Origin: Parietaria judaica
Lineage: Eukaryota > Streptophyta > Magnoliopsida > Rosales > Urticaceae
Length of the DNA: 64,000 nt
Assembly (NCBI GenBank): GCA_954871525.1
Contig: OX940868.1
Location: forward strand, 27,275,056 to 27,339,055
Direction of reading: 5' to 3'
Of this stretch, positions 31,826-44,318 are shown in pieces. Every line of letters begins with the position of its first letter. Within the stretch, counting starts at the first letter, position 1. A program made the translations under genes and the position numbers. The notes under the pieces are model-generated. The model did not search any database and had not been told where the DNA came from. It saw nothing but the letters and a program-made list of their open reading frames with translations.

Positions 31826-32618
31826 GGGTTAATTGCGGCAATAATGCACAACCTTTGGTCAAAAGGGTTTTTACGTCCCCAACCTTTCAAAGTGTGGGCA
31901 AAAATACACATCGTTTGTTGAATGTAAAATCCGTTGGTCCTTCCGTTAGGGATGTTAAATTCTGCATATGTGGCATCATTAAACTGCCAAATAGAGTCCC
32001 AAATTGTTATTAATTACATAACTTAATTAATAAGAATATATTAAACCTGATTTTGATTATGATTCGAAAAACAAATTAATAATTTAAATTAAATAAATAA
32101 TTCCCCCCTCCCTAAAAATCTAATAGACTATTCGTCGAACATGATAAATTTTTTGAAAAATGACGGATTATTAAACACGACTAAAATTTGCAAAGATTAC
32201 ATAATGACAGTTCATTAGAAACGACTAAACTTTTGGGAAAACGACCGATTATTAAAAACAGCTGTAATTTAGAAAAACGACATAGTAAAGATGTGAATAA
32301 TATTGAACCACGAGTTTAAAAATACGAAATACGCGTTAAATAAGTATTGCTCGTTAATTTAAAGTTTTAATTTATTTTTTGAATCATAATTATAATATGA
32401 TTTAATTCTTATTGATTAGGTTATAAAATTAATATTACAAGTTGGCAGTCCATTTGGTAGTTTAACGGTGCCACATCAACAGATTTAACATCCCTAACGG
32501 AAGGACCAACGGATTTTACATTCAACAAACGTTGTGTATTTTTGCCCACACTTTGAACGGTTGTGGACCGCAAACCCCCTTTTGATCAAATGTTGTGCAT
32601 TATTGCCGCAATTAACCC
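31826..32618. mobile_element. 793-bp fold-back element with perfect 9-bp target duplication
   Basis: Ends are GGGTTAATTGCGGCAATAAT and its inverse. Terminal inverted repeats extend for roughly 170 bp, including CGTTGGTCCTTCCGTTAGG in the left arm. The element is flanked by TTATTTTTA at 31817-31825 and again at 32619-32627. A 9-bp duplication with long inverted repeats and no coding region fits a Mutator-like MITE. Confidence 0.85.
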
Positions 32619-32754
32619 TTATTTTTATAAATACATATTTTATATATAAAATTATTTGATTATCTTTGATATGTGTAAAAAATAAAAATAAAAACATGTG
32701 TGCCAACAGGAAAGAAAAAAATTTTAAAAATATATATTTTTATAATGCGACGTG

Positions 32755-32905
32755 GCGGCAAAGTACCCAACCTTTGGCCACGTAACGCACTACATGATAC
32801 AGCCTAACGGCCACATAAGTGCAACGTTCCTACATTTATTGATGTTGGGTACCTATCAGAGAATATTGCCAAAGATTGAGGATTTAGACACAATTTACCC
32901 TATAA
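32755..32905. repeat. Degenerate relative of the fold-back elements
   Basis: Starts GCGGCAAAGTACCCAACC and ends with GGTACC...ATTGCCAAAGATTGAGG, so parts of both arms of the neighbouring fold-back families can be recognised. Arms are too decayed to set limits. Confidence 0.35.
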
Positions 32906-32947
32906 ACATTACATTTTAGCAAAATTTAATGTTTTTATTTGCAAAAT

Positions 32948-33410
32948 GGGTTCACGAAGGTGAAAATACCCAAAGTTTGGTCAAAGAACTCCTCGTGTAC
33001 CCAAAGTTTAAAAGTGATGGCAAAAATACCCAAAGTCGCATTTGAGGAGTTAGCTGACCACTCCATTCTCGTAACATGGCTAACATACGCGTTAACTCTG
33101 ACCACGTGGACAAATGTGGGTTGCTGACATGGCAATGTTTTGTCACATGGACGAGCCCAATTAGGGGTTTAATTCGTTGTTTTGTCGTAAACGAGGCTAA
33201 TATGGGCTCGTTCACGTGGCAAAAAAATGTTATATCAGCAACCCACTTTCGTCGACGTATCCAGAGTTAATAGGTACGTTAACTGCATTACGAGAATGGA
33301 GTGGTCAAAACTCTAAATATTACTTTAGGTACTTTCACTACCACTATTGGACTTTAGGTATACAAGAGGTTCTTTGACCAAACTTTTAATATTTTAGTCC
33401 TCATTAACCC
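32948..33410. mobile_element. 463-bp fold-back element with 10-bp direct repeats
   Basis: Bounded by GGGTTCACGAAGG at the left and ATTAACCC at the right. Left arm contains ACCCAAAGTTTGGTCAAAGA and the right arm its inverse (TCTTTGACCAAACTTTT). Identical flanks TTTGCAAAAT lie at 32938-32947 and 33411-33420. Non-coding; same Mutator-like MITE type as the preceding element. Confidence 0.8.
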
Positions 33411-34090
33411 TTTGCAAAATAGTCAAACATGACTATTTTATCAACAGTTAAATACAGTTATAATAATAAATATGACTATTTTTTATTTTTTTAGTTAGTT
33501 AGAGTTCCTGGAGTATCCAATCGGAAAAATATATATACGATTCGTAGGGAAAACTGGGAGAAGAAAATATCAAGGAGAATTTTTTTGAATGCCGAAAGCT
33601 GCCCTTATTTTTTTACTACTCATTAATTAAAGTAACAATAAGATCCTAGTTTAAAGTAATCCCCAAAATGTAGGGTGAAAAAGGCACCGACCGTTTTTTT
33701 TTTTTACCAAAACCCGGAACCGGATATATCCGGGTCCGGGAAAAAAAAATCCCGGATATATCCGTTCCGGGTTATGTATTTTTTTTTTTAATTGTGTTAT
33801 TTATTGTTATTTATTGTCTAGTCCCTCATTTCGTTTACTTGTTCAAATCTAACATTTTGGTACTTAAGTTCGATTTTGAAAAAAATAAAATTTTAAAATT
33901 ATTTTAAGTGTTTGAAATATTTAAAAAATAATTATGAAATAAATAAAACATACAATAACAAAAAAAAAGAAAGTAAATATGTGTTTTTTATTTAACAAAC
34001 TTGAAGGTAGGATACAGGAAAGTACAACTACAACGGCAAACGAAATTACAAATTCAAAGTACAATAAGAAAACGAACAATTGTAAACGAA

Positions 34091-36896
34091 TTAAATTTGA
34101 ATCTGTGAAAAGTAATTTGCTAATTCTCGGTCGTACAAATCGTTTTCTTGTTGTCGTTTGTTGGCCATAATCCAATCTCTCGAAAGCATAAGGATCTCGA
34201 CCATCAATGATTTTGTAGACTTGCGGTGAGGCTCTAACATCCTTCCGTCCATTGAGAATGCCGCCTCCGATGATACCGTTGAGACCGGGATGGTGAGAAT
34301 GTCACGAGCCAACAAGGATAAAACCGGATACTCCGATTGATTTGCGTGCCACAATTGAAGAATGTCGAGGCCTTCGTTAGGGCACGGTGTCGGAGGAAGG
34401 TTGCAGAATCGGGCGTACTCGTCGATGGTGTTGCGTCGTTGACGTCGACCAAGAACTAGAGATCCCGAAGCGCCACATCCTTGTGAAGCCGGTGAAGAAG
34501 TCGATGCATTGCCGCGCCCAATAGCCGTAAGGTTGTAGAATAAGCGGTGATTGTACACGTATGGTGATTATGAACCACCGCCCCCGCGTCCGCCTTATAT
34601 TGAACCAAAATTATTAAAGTTTAGATTAATGTTAGGAAATAAAAATAATTAATCTTAAGAAATAAAGTTAAAAAAATTACCTGAGTTTGTTGTTGTTGTT
34701 GTTTAGTTTCCTCCAGCTAATCTTCGATGTCGTTATATTTTTGCTCGTACTCTTGGTAAAGAGCCTTCATCTTCTGATCCGCATCGAAGTAATTGTGCGT
34801 CATGTAGGGCTCCCCCGTGATTTCTTGCATGGCATTTAAGACCTCCTGGAGCCTGGAAAGCTTAAGTGTCGGACCCACGATTACAGCGGCACAGTATAGA
34901 AATGGGAGGTTTTCAGGACTCCAATAACTCTGAAACTTTGCAATCATCGGGGTTAGTACATCGGTAAATAAAGCATTACATTTTGCGTTTTCAAAATGAC
35001 AAAGTATATCAAAAATAGCAAGCAAAGCTCTCTGAGACGTGGGTGAGTAAACATGAGATAAATCAATAGTAATTTGATTAAAAAGGTTTAGAAAAGCCTG
35101 AAATTGGATGGCGATTAGACAATCGTCCGGAGTGATGTCTTCGCGGTCTTCTTGTTCCGGGCTGTTGATCCAGTTTGTAAGAAGCTCCTTGTAGGGTAGG
35201 ACAACATCCAACATCATGTAGGTCGAGTTCCAACGGATCGGCATATCCGGTTGAAACGTTCTTACCTGGTAACCGTGAGCCCTGCAATAATCTTCCCAAG
35301 AAATTGTACGCATAGTAGATGATCGTATATACAAAATCGTGTTCCTAATTTCGGCGATACTATCGGAAATAACTTTTAAACCGGATTGAACTATCAAGTT
35401 TATAATATGACACGTACACCTTTGATGAAAACAATCGTCCCTAAAATTGGTCAAACTTTCCTTCATTATTTCTACGGAATTGGCGTGGGAACTTGCGTTA
35501 TCTAACGTAATGGAAACTACTCTATCCTTAAGGTTCCAATCCGACAAAACTTCTAGTATCGCCTCGGCTAGGTTTACTGATGTGTGCCTAACCCTCATCG
35601 GCCTAAAACCTATGATACGCTTTTCCATTTTCCAATTATCGTTGATAAAATAAGCTACAACCGTAATATAATCATCATTAGCATGGCCTTTCCAACAATC
35701 CGATGTTAAAAACACTTTGTAAGAAGATTGTTGGAACATTTCTTGTAAAGCGGCCCTTTGCTCGTTATAAAATTTGATAATTGTCTCGTGGTTTATATAA
35801 TACGAGATTTCCCTATAGTTTATCGGCGCCACCTTCATCATCATTTCGTTAACAAAATTAAAAATGGTATTTCTTATGTGTGGAAATAATTATCAAGCTC
35901 TTTTGGACGGAACTCCCCGAGGTTCCACGGCCAGATCGACTGGAAATGATACTATGATCTCGCTTTAGGCCCAAACTTTTCTAGACAGAACTCCCCGAGG
36001 TTCCCAAGCTAGCTTGGAGGAGATTGCAAAGCAAACCTTATTTAAAAACCAATCTTTCTAAGACACCATAATCCAATAAGAACTTTATAATTATTACCAC
36101 ACATACAAATTACCTTTTTTAATTTTTTTTAACTTATTAAGTAACCATTTAAAGTTTAATTAAATTAATATGATTAAAATGATTATTAAATCTCAAGAAA
36201 TTCGTTTCTGATGTGGAAGATCAGTCGGAACCGCAACCACAGAGCATACTAAAACTTTCAAGAGACGTGGCAAATTAATTAATTAAACTAAAATAATTAA
36301 ACTAAATTATTAGTTTTTTAACTTATTAAGTAACCATTTAAAGTTTAATTACACTAATATGATTAAATGATTATTAAATCTCAAGAAATTCGTTTCTGAT
36401 GTGGAAGATCAGTCGGAACCGCAACCACAGAGCATACTAAGACTTTCAAGAGACGTGACAAATTAGTTAATTAAACTAAAATAATTAAATTAAATTAATT
36501 AATTAAACTAAAATAATTAAAATAATTAAACTAATATAATTAAACTAAACGTACCTCGGCGTCGTGGGAAACATATTGTTGTTGCTCGTTGCTAAGGCTA
36601 TTCCATTCCGGAGTATTTGGACCTTGAAAAATGAGTAAGTTAGTAAACATACCGCCTTGACCTTGAGAAATTAGTAGTTGTTGGTTCGGCCCGACGCCAC
36701 CGGTACCATATTGACCATGAACCGGTAACGGTTGGCTAGAAGAACCGGGAACATTGTGTTGATTCATAACTCCGACATTATAATTATGTTGACTAAAACC
36801 CGTCCCGCTATTAATCGACCGCGGCGACGGAATAGTGGACCGTCCTTTTCCTCGGGCATCGGGACGTCCTCGAGAACGGTTGTTGCCACTCGACAT
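34091..36896 (-). pseudogene. Decayed hAT transposase
   Basis: Three parts of a hAT transposase in order. 36896-36540 gives a low-complexity N-terminus ending at a GAG|GTACG donor. 35844-34717, open upstream to about 35880, gives the central RNase H-like catalytic region (SDCWKG, ITLDNASSHAN, CTCHIINL, RWNSTYMML). 34558-34091 gives the C-terminal dimerisation domain (ILTIPVSTVSSEAAFS). This is the RICESLEEPER-like family. Two in-frame stops interrupt it: TAG at 34717-34719 just before a QQQQQTQ|GT donor, and TAA at 34568-34570 after the next acceptor. I could not find the BED zinc finger expected before the catalytic region; the place where it should be holds AT-rich tandem repeats. Hence a pseudogene. 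Confidence 0.85.
36131..36505. repeat. Tandem duplication, 189-bp period, inside the hAT element
   Basis: AACTTATTAAGTAACCATTT starts at 36131 and again at 36320; both copies continue with GATGTGGAAGATCAGTCGG and an almost identical GAGACGTG(G/A)CAAATTA. Few differences, so the duplication is fairly recent. A separate 22-bp motif around GAACTCCCCGAGGTTCC is repeated at about 35910 and 35985. Confidence 0.85.
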
Positions 36897-38079
36897 ATTA
36901 ACAAAAATTAAACTAATAATAACGATTAAATAAACTAAATTACTAATAACGACAACTAAATTAAATTAATAACAACTAATAATAAACTAAAACACTAATA
37001 ATAACAACTAAATAAACTAATTTAACAACAACTAAAATACCTAAACAATATATTAAACTAACAATAGAGAGTATTTATATAATTATAAAGTAGCTAAACT
37101 ATAGAGTAAAATCGGATTTTTGAGAGTTTGGGAGAGTTGGAGATGAAGAGAAGAGGATGTGTGAAAAAAATGAGAGTGAAATGGTGTATTTATAGGGAAA
37201 AATGTGTAGGAATTCGAGTAAGAGGTGTAATAATAGCTCCAACGGCTATTTTTGAGGGCCCCCATGCAATTTTTACTGTTGCCTCAAACGGTAACAAAAT
37301 TCTGACGCGTGTCAGGTACTTTTGCCGCAGACCCTCCAAAAAGCCAACGGCTCTTTATTTTTTTTATAAAAAAAACCCGGATTAATGTTTATCCGGGTAT
37401 TAACTTTCCAACCGAACCGAAATATCCGGGTCCGGGTTTTAATTTTTTATTTTTTTATACGAATCCGGGTTTAACCCGGATTCATATTTAGGGGATTAGT
37501 TTAAAGTAACGTAAACACACGTTCATGAGCCTAAATAAATAAATAACCTGTAGAAGCACCTGTTAATTAACTAAGTCCTAAATTAATTTTAACATATTTT
37601 TATAATAGCTAATATAGTTAATTGATTATTTTATAAATATTAATTTTAATTTATCAATTTTAAACTATCAAGTTTAACTTAAGACAATTGACTTCGTTAT
37701 CTTGAACTTTTACACTTCCCGCTAGTACGCCTAATTTTAAGAATAGCATCCGAATCCCTCAAATTTGAATAATTTAGTATTTGTTCCGGCTGAACATTTA
37801 ATAAAGTAAAAATACACTTAAATATTAACATAAATTCAGCAGTTTAACACGGTTTTGTTTTATTTAATCTAAAATACATGGTAGAATGTAACATCATGTA
37901 AATTTTTGTTTTCGAAAACTACTAAATGACTGCTAAATTTAAGTACATTTTTTCTTTATTATTACAATCAATATTAATAAATTATGATTGAAAATAAAAT
38001 ATAAAATTAAATTGTAACGTTTTAGATTTTTTTTTTGATGTTTAGCGAAATCTAAAACATACAAATACAATTTGTAGAC

Positions 38080-38700
38080 CGGCGAAAACGAGCTCCGAAA
38101 TGGCGAAAACCAATTTTCTGGCCCCTGCACACACCAGATGTTCGAAGGCGTCAGTGCCCCACGTCACCGAGACAACGCCCTAGCGTGGCCGGACAACGTT
38201 CCAGCGCCCCATAGTTGGCAGCGCCAACAACCCGGAAAATCTTAACACACATCAAGTGTTTGAGAAATGTGGCACTGACTCTCGGAGTATTCGGCCATGA
38301 TTCGAGACCGTGTTCAACGATTCCAAATCAAAGTACGATGAGCCCGTATACAACGAGACGTACCATGACAAGCCGGTGTATGACCTTCATAAGCATCTTT
38401 TTGTTGTCTTGCAAAGAAGATTTTGATGACTGAAGATAGGGAGACTCTTGAGTTTCCTCCAAATCCGAGCGTCATGAGCCAGCTCCGAATTTTCTGCCCG
38501 AAGGCCGGATTTCACGCGCGAATCAAAAGTCTTGGATGCCTCAAGTCTAGCATTGGTGCGCGAATCAATAGGTGAAGGAAGGTTCTTTACATGACCAAGT
38601 ATTCTTGCATCGAATCAACAATCCAAGTTCGAGTTATCCGGTAACGTTTCCTATCTAGCTAGTTCGGTTCGTAGATAGGTCTTTCGATCTTTGCGTCAAA
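38080..38700. repeat. Retrotransposon-like non-coding block
   Basis: A higher-GC stretch amid AT-rich DNA with short repeated motifs (CAACGCCC, CAACGTTCCAGCGCCC). It encodes no protein I recognise. The texture suggests an LTR or leader of a decayed retrotransposon, but there are no defined ends. Confidence 0.3.
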
Positions 38701-39108
38701 ATTACAGTAGAAAATAGGTATGCTTGACTAGCATCACAAACTTGAAACAACACGCCTACATTAATATTGCTCTAAAGAAAATTAAAAAAAAAATTGTACC
38801 GACTGGCCTTAATCTACAGGATTAAGGCCACATTCTCTTGGAAGTAATTAAATGTAATCTAGTTATTACAATGTTACGGTAACAAATATATTGACGTAAT
38901 TATACCTTGTAATTAACAGTCCCTATATGGACGGAATAGTCATTATAGTATTATAACAAAACATATGTGCATATAATTATAGCAGTTCAACACTTGTACA
39001 TGCTTGACGAGGCAAGATTAGTATGGAAAAAATTTATGAAGCCAAAAATCAACCTCCAAATAAATTTAAATTCAACACTACTAATCAATTCGAGATAGAT
39101 GTTTCATT

Positions 39109-42100
39109 TTAACTCCGTTCAGTTTCTTCTGCGAGGCCCCTTTTCGGACAGCCTGATCCGCTTTGCAGTTGTATATCTCTTCTCTCTGAGGACTCTTTCG
39201 TAGAGCCCGTAGAAACACTGTTTAGTTGAAAATCTCTTCTCGGTGATGCCCCTTTTATACAGTCCGTAGCCCCGCTCTGCATTCGTTGAGAATCTCTTTT
39301 CGGTGAGCTGTGGAAGTCGAAGACAGGTTGTTTGGGCCTCGGAGGCTCTCTTTCGTGGCCAAGCATCGAGATTACGTCAGGCATTGTCGGCCTGTCGACG
39401 GCGTAGTCTTGGACGCATAACAGGCCGACGTGTATGCATCTTTGCGCCTCTATCATGCTATACGAGTCACTCAAGGCCTTATCGACGAACTCCTCTATCT
39501 TTCTTTCGTTCCAAAGTTGCCATGCCTAAACGATTTCTCTTCATCAGTTAGAAATTCGAACAAGCAGGTGCAATAAGACGGAAAATTTAACTCACGTTAG
39601 CGATAAGGCTTTGGTGCTCGTCGCAGTACATGATGCTCGTGTTTTTCTTGCCACTGACTATCTCCAATATCAAGACGCCGAAGCTGAACACATCTGATTT
39701 CTCCGAAAAAATTCCGCGCATTGCATATTCCGGAGCCATGTAGCCTCTGTTATTTTAGTGAGTCAGAGAGTATTAGTTTTCCTTCAGAAGAGCATAGTGT
39801 TCATACAATACTCCTTTATGGTAGAAATATTTGTAAATTGTGTTATCGGCGTTTACAGAATATAAATAAAAAGAATATATCTATACCATAGACGAGTTTT
39901 AGAAGAGGATTCTTACAGTGTTCCAACTACCCTTCGAGTGTTTCCCAAGTCTATTGTTCCTTCAAACATCCTCGCCAATCCGAAATCTGATATTTTCGGA
40001 TTCATTTTCTCGTCTAGGAGAATATTGCCAACCTTCAAATCTCTATGTATAACCCGCAAATGTGAGTCTCGGTGTAGGTAAAGAATTCCTCGAGAAACTC
40101 CAATGATGATGTCGAAGCGTGTCACCCAATCAAGCTGCGCTTTTCTTCTCGGATCTAGTAAATGTTGCCAGAAAAAAAAAATAGTGAAGGAGGTTTTTAT
40201 GGTAGACTTAAGAATAAGGACAAAGGCTTGTAGGAATATAATGAAGCAGAGTTTAGAAGTAAATTAGAACATGGATATTTGCTACAAAAATACCTATAAT
40301 TAGTAAGGTGAAAGTGGCAAAATATTCAATTTTTTTGTCGTGACGTATATTCCCAATGTTGTCAAAAGTATAAATCCTAGTACTGAATGGGTATAAGCGG
40401 TGACAAGAAAAGAAATCGAATATGCCGCCACTTCCACCTATATCTTTCTCTAAAAATAATTTAATAATGAACACAAGATTCATATTTGAACAAGAAAAAG
40501 AAAAAAGGATCCTAAATTGCCTCTTATTTAAATCCCAGGCTTTTGTGGCAAATAAATTGAAGTGATGCAGAAATGGAAATTTGAAATATTGAACATATAT
40601 ACCGAAAATGAACAGATCCAAGCTCTTGTTGCGCATGTACTCGTAAACTAATATCTTCTCGTCCTTCGCGACGCAGTAACCCACGAGCCTTACGAGATTT
40701 CTGTGTTGGAGTTTCGAGATTAGAACCATCTCATTTTGAAATTCCACAATGCCCTGCCCCGAGCTACTAGAGAGCCTTTTCACTGCTATTTCCCTGCCAT
40801 CCTGTAGTTTTCCCTGCAGAGCACAAATACTTCGTTGATTACTTAGCATTTGCGTGCCATTATTCAAGATCTGTAACATTTTCCGGGTATGTAAATAAGT
40901 AAGATCACCTTATAAACAGGACCAAATCCTCCTTGCCCGAGTTTGTTTGCGAGGTCAAAGTTGTTTGTAGCAAATAAAATGCATTCAAAGCTGAGAAGCG
41001 GAAGCTCCGGTATGCTTTGGTCTTTGCCGAACTTAAGGCCCTCCGGTAAGCTTTTCCATGCACAAATATGTTTCTTTTCTTTAACTTGCCCTCCTGTGTT
41101 TTGTTTTATAGTCAAAAGTCAGATTCATGAGAGCAAGGAAATGAGAAACTCAGTTTTGTTCACTTACTTTGTACTTTCGCTCTTCTTCGCAAGCTGAATC
41201 CTAGAGTGAGACAAACAATTGCCACACAGAAAACGGCTGCAACACCGCCAATGATCCTTTTCGTAGGTTTTGTTTCAACTGCGCAATAAGGGACAAAAAA
41301 AATAAAAAATTATTTACATATATAGTCAATCTAGGCCAAGTTCAACCTGGTCATGAAAAGAAGCTTAATTCTTTACCTAGTTCAATATGTGCTAACCGAA
41401 TATAAAGATCTTCTCCTCCATAATCAAACTGCTTAATGTCGATGAGGGAATGCGACCAAAGCAAACACCCGATTCCTTTCACGAACGCATAGGCCACGCA
41501 GGAGCTGTTCACCATGCACCATTTTTTGCAGTCTTGGGGAAACGTCACGTAGAAATACTCGTGCAAGTCCGGGAGTTTGATCATACGTATCCTCAAGAAC
41601 CCGTCTTTCTCATTTTGTTTCTGTTCCGGAGTGGTATCGTTTCTAGACTCGAGAAGGCTGGTTCGCCTGATGCACCCTCCGGACCAGTCCCCTCTGATCC
41701 ACTGGTTGGTCGACTTCGGGACAAACCCTTGCAAGCACTTGCAAGACGGCCTTTCCCTTGAGCAGCAAATCGAGAAAGGCCCGCACACTCCGTAGAGGTC
41801 GCAGAAATCTTCCGGCGCTTTCCATGTCAAGTTCCAGTTTTTATTACCGGTCTCCTTCCACAAGTATCGCATCTCTCCGTTGGGGGTGAGGTACAGATAC
41901 TGATCAAGCTCGGTTGAGAAAGAAGTAAAAGTGAAATAAGTGGTTCCTTTATCTTCATCTAGGGCGATATTGAATGGGCTCTGATACATCGAATCCATTT
42001 CCGGAATGCCCACGAACTTGAGCCTGCTCCACGGGCCACTTCTCCAATGAGGAGTCGTGCCGTCCCGGAAGATCTTCGTCTGTGGTGGTGTCTCCGACGT

Positions 42101-42748
42101 GATTCGGTACACGAAATCTCCCGGGGCCGGATCCGATTCTGTCTTCCATGAGGACAAGATGTAAGAAGTGCCTTCTTTCTGACTAAAGCCCAACGCTGAG
42201 CCGGGCAAGGCCGTGTCACACGGATGGTGGAAGCTCTGCCACAGAAAATCGCCGGAGGGGATGTCTTTGAGTATGAGGTTTCCGCTGTCTGTCAACAAGA
42301 CCACTGATTTACGCGACGGGACTTCCGTTCTGGTCGACCAGACGGAGTTGTTGAACTGGTCGAAAACCTCGAGATTACCGTCGCTCGCTATCGCTAGACT
42401 CGAGTTAGGGTCCGAAACATCGAGCGGGCTCTCTCTGTTGGCCACCCAAACCACCGTCTGGGGAGACATGCCTCGGTACCAAATCCCCACGTACCGCTTG
42501 AAAGAATTAGCCGAACTGAAGAACCCTAATTCGAAAACTCTGTTGGGGGAGACTAGGGTTTGTCCTGGCATTAGAGGCCGTGCACAAGTTATGTTGCTAA
42601 CCGCAACCGCGACGCAGAACTGCTTTGGAAAAAGCCAGAAGGTTAAAAGTACTATTACAAGAGCTGAGGATATTCGGTGATCTCTCGCACCCATTTGGAT
42701 TTCAAGGACAGGCCTGTAATTCGCCTTCTTCTCCAGCTTCATCATCAT
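39109..42748 (-). CDS. Gene F: G-type lectin S-receptor-like Ser/Thr kinase with repeat tail
   Basis: 894 aa from the first ATG; the ATG at 42694-42692 (876 aa) gives a better signal peptide. Exons: 42748-41377, 41278-41168, 41093-40909, 40813-40603, 40154-39917, 39746-39596, 39525-39109; sum 2685 nt, in frame, all GT-AG. Lectin with [11 protein letters not shown]-like [13 protein letters not shown]; membrane helix in exon 2; kinase with GQGGFG, AVK Lys568, HRD Asp665, DFG Asp683 and YMAPEYAM. Catalytic loop HRDLKVGN. Two oddities: the PAN motif reads NSSCVAY where the family has NCSCxAY, losing one Cys, and the C-terminal tail is about 40 residues longer than in the sister genes, built of three imperfect 19-20-residue repeats. 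Closest relative in the window is gene D, which is inverted relative to it. Confidence 0.92.
39130..39306 (-). repeat. Three-fold coding repeat in the gene F tail
   Basis: Three consecutive units start SPKRDSQ, SPRRDFQ and SERRDIQ, each 19-20 residues (57-60 nt) and followed by a Ser/Gly/Thr-rich segment. The units are basic and serine-rich, so they could be phosphorylation or docking sites; that is inference. Confidence 0.8.
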
Positions 42749-44318
42749 CGTATAGTACGTGGTTCAGTAACACAATTCCTGAAACATCATATACGGTCCA
42801 AAAACGCAACGCGGTACCTTCATTCAAAGCCTTTCGAGTTTCCCAGTTGATATGATCGTAAAACCTAAGAACCACTTCATTGAAATATTACAGAAACTGG
42901 CGATTTTGCGTCCCTGGTTCAGTTTGAATGAATGAAGAAGAAGAGATGAGGCAATGCGATATCGAATGAGTAGAATTGATAGCGAAATGAATGATGAATT
43001 CCTTTTTTGTTGATCATTGATTGAATTGAAGTGCGCATATTTAGATTCTACAGCCAAAACATAACAACTCTGGATAAACAGAAGTCTATTTACAGCATAG
43101 CTCGTTCTAAACTACTAGTACTTAACTAACAGCCCAGTTTGAACTAACAAATTATAAACTGACTTATACAATATACATATATATATATATATATATAAAT
43201 ACTGGGTATTTTATTATATTATTGGGTTACGTAAAAATAAATACATAAAATACCAGATATATACCCGGTGAAATTAAAAAAAAAAAAGGTAATATCATCT
43301 CACATAGTTAGTATCAAAATGGGTGCTATATGTATCGGAAAATTGTGGCGAAAATACAGTGGTTGGTGACGGTTGTTGAACTTTAACATATACTTGAGTT
43401 TACGTTTTTACGGAAAAATATTTGATTTGTTACATTTGCATTGAAATCCGCGAGTTCAATGGTTGCGGCGAAAATACTCGACTTGTAACGTTTGTTGCAC
43501 TTTAATACGTGATTATTCAGTCAAACACTCTTTACCACTATCAGGTCTTGATCGCCACCATTTCTTTGGCCATTGTGTCAACACCAGCCCTCTTCGCGCG
43601 CACAAAAATCTTTCATCCTATAGCCTCTGCATGCAGCTTTGCCGACGCGAAAGCCACTTGGCGGGCCGCGGATCCACGGCAAGCCATCCCCCTTGTGGCT
43701 TTCACTTGACCATAAGCTGTATGCTATAATAATATTTACATGTTATAAAAAAAGTGTCGGTAAATTTATCGATTAAATTAAACGGTAATCATGGCAATTA
43801 GCGTGTTTTGAGATGGTGTGTGTTCAATTCGTGACCACGATATATTTTTCCCTTGTTTAATCTGTTTGTCTAGTCTATTAAAAAAGAAAAAAATTAATAA
43901 TTATTAAAATTTAACAAAATGTAACCAAATAATTTAATGAAGATTTTTTTATAAAATATTAATATTTATCTTAAAAATTGTTAGATACATATTATAAAAA
44001 TTACTGTTTTTATACAATTAAAGCACAAAATATAGTGTAGTAGTTTAGTGGCAAATATTCAATTTGTGTTTTAGGCTTGGTGCGTGTTTGATCTATGAAT
44101 GAAATAATAAATATTATTTTTTAAAATTATTAAAAAATATCTATTTATCTAAAAAAGGTGATATGGTGTGCTATATATCCGTCAATGCCACGTGGGAAGT
44201 TGACTAACATATGGTAGAGAATTTAGATGGAATTTTTGGTCGAACTCTCTTCGATCAATTTTTAATATTGTATTTGTAACTACTGTTTCGCTTTAGCATC
44301 ATACCCAATCAACGCTAC

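Larger units (their letters stand above)
33657..37498 (-). mobile_element. hAT transposon, 3.8 kb
   Basis: Terminal inverted repeats TAATCCCCAAAAT (left) and TAATCCCCTAAAT (right, opposite strand) are flanked by an exact 8-bp duplication, GTTTAAAG at 33649-33656 and 37499-37506, the length typical of hAT. Subterminal regions on both sides carry clusters of ACCCGG/CCGGGT motifs (about 33710-33770 and 37370-37480). The interior has a transposase on the minus strand and a 189-bp tandem duplication. The clean target duplication shows a complete insertion, but the transposase is broken, so the copy is not autonomous. Confidence 0.85.
30780..39108. other. Transposon-rich region between genes D and F
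   Basis: The 3' ends of D and F face each other across 8.3 kb with no host gene that I can support. It contains a GC-rich hAT-end-like block (31500-31762), two fold-back elements with target duplications (31826-32618, 32948-33410), a related degenerate block (about 32755-32905), a hAT transposon (33657-37498) and a retrotransposon-like non-coding stretch (about 38080-38700). Confidence 0.7.
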
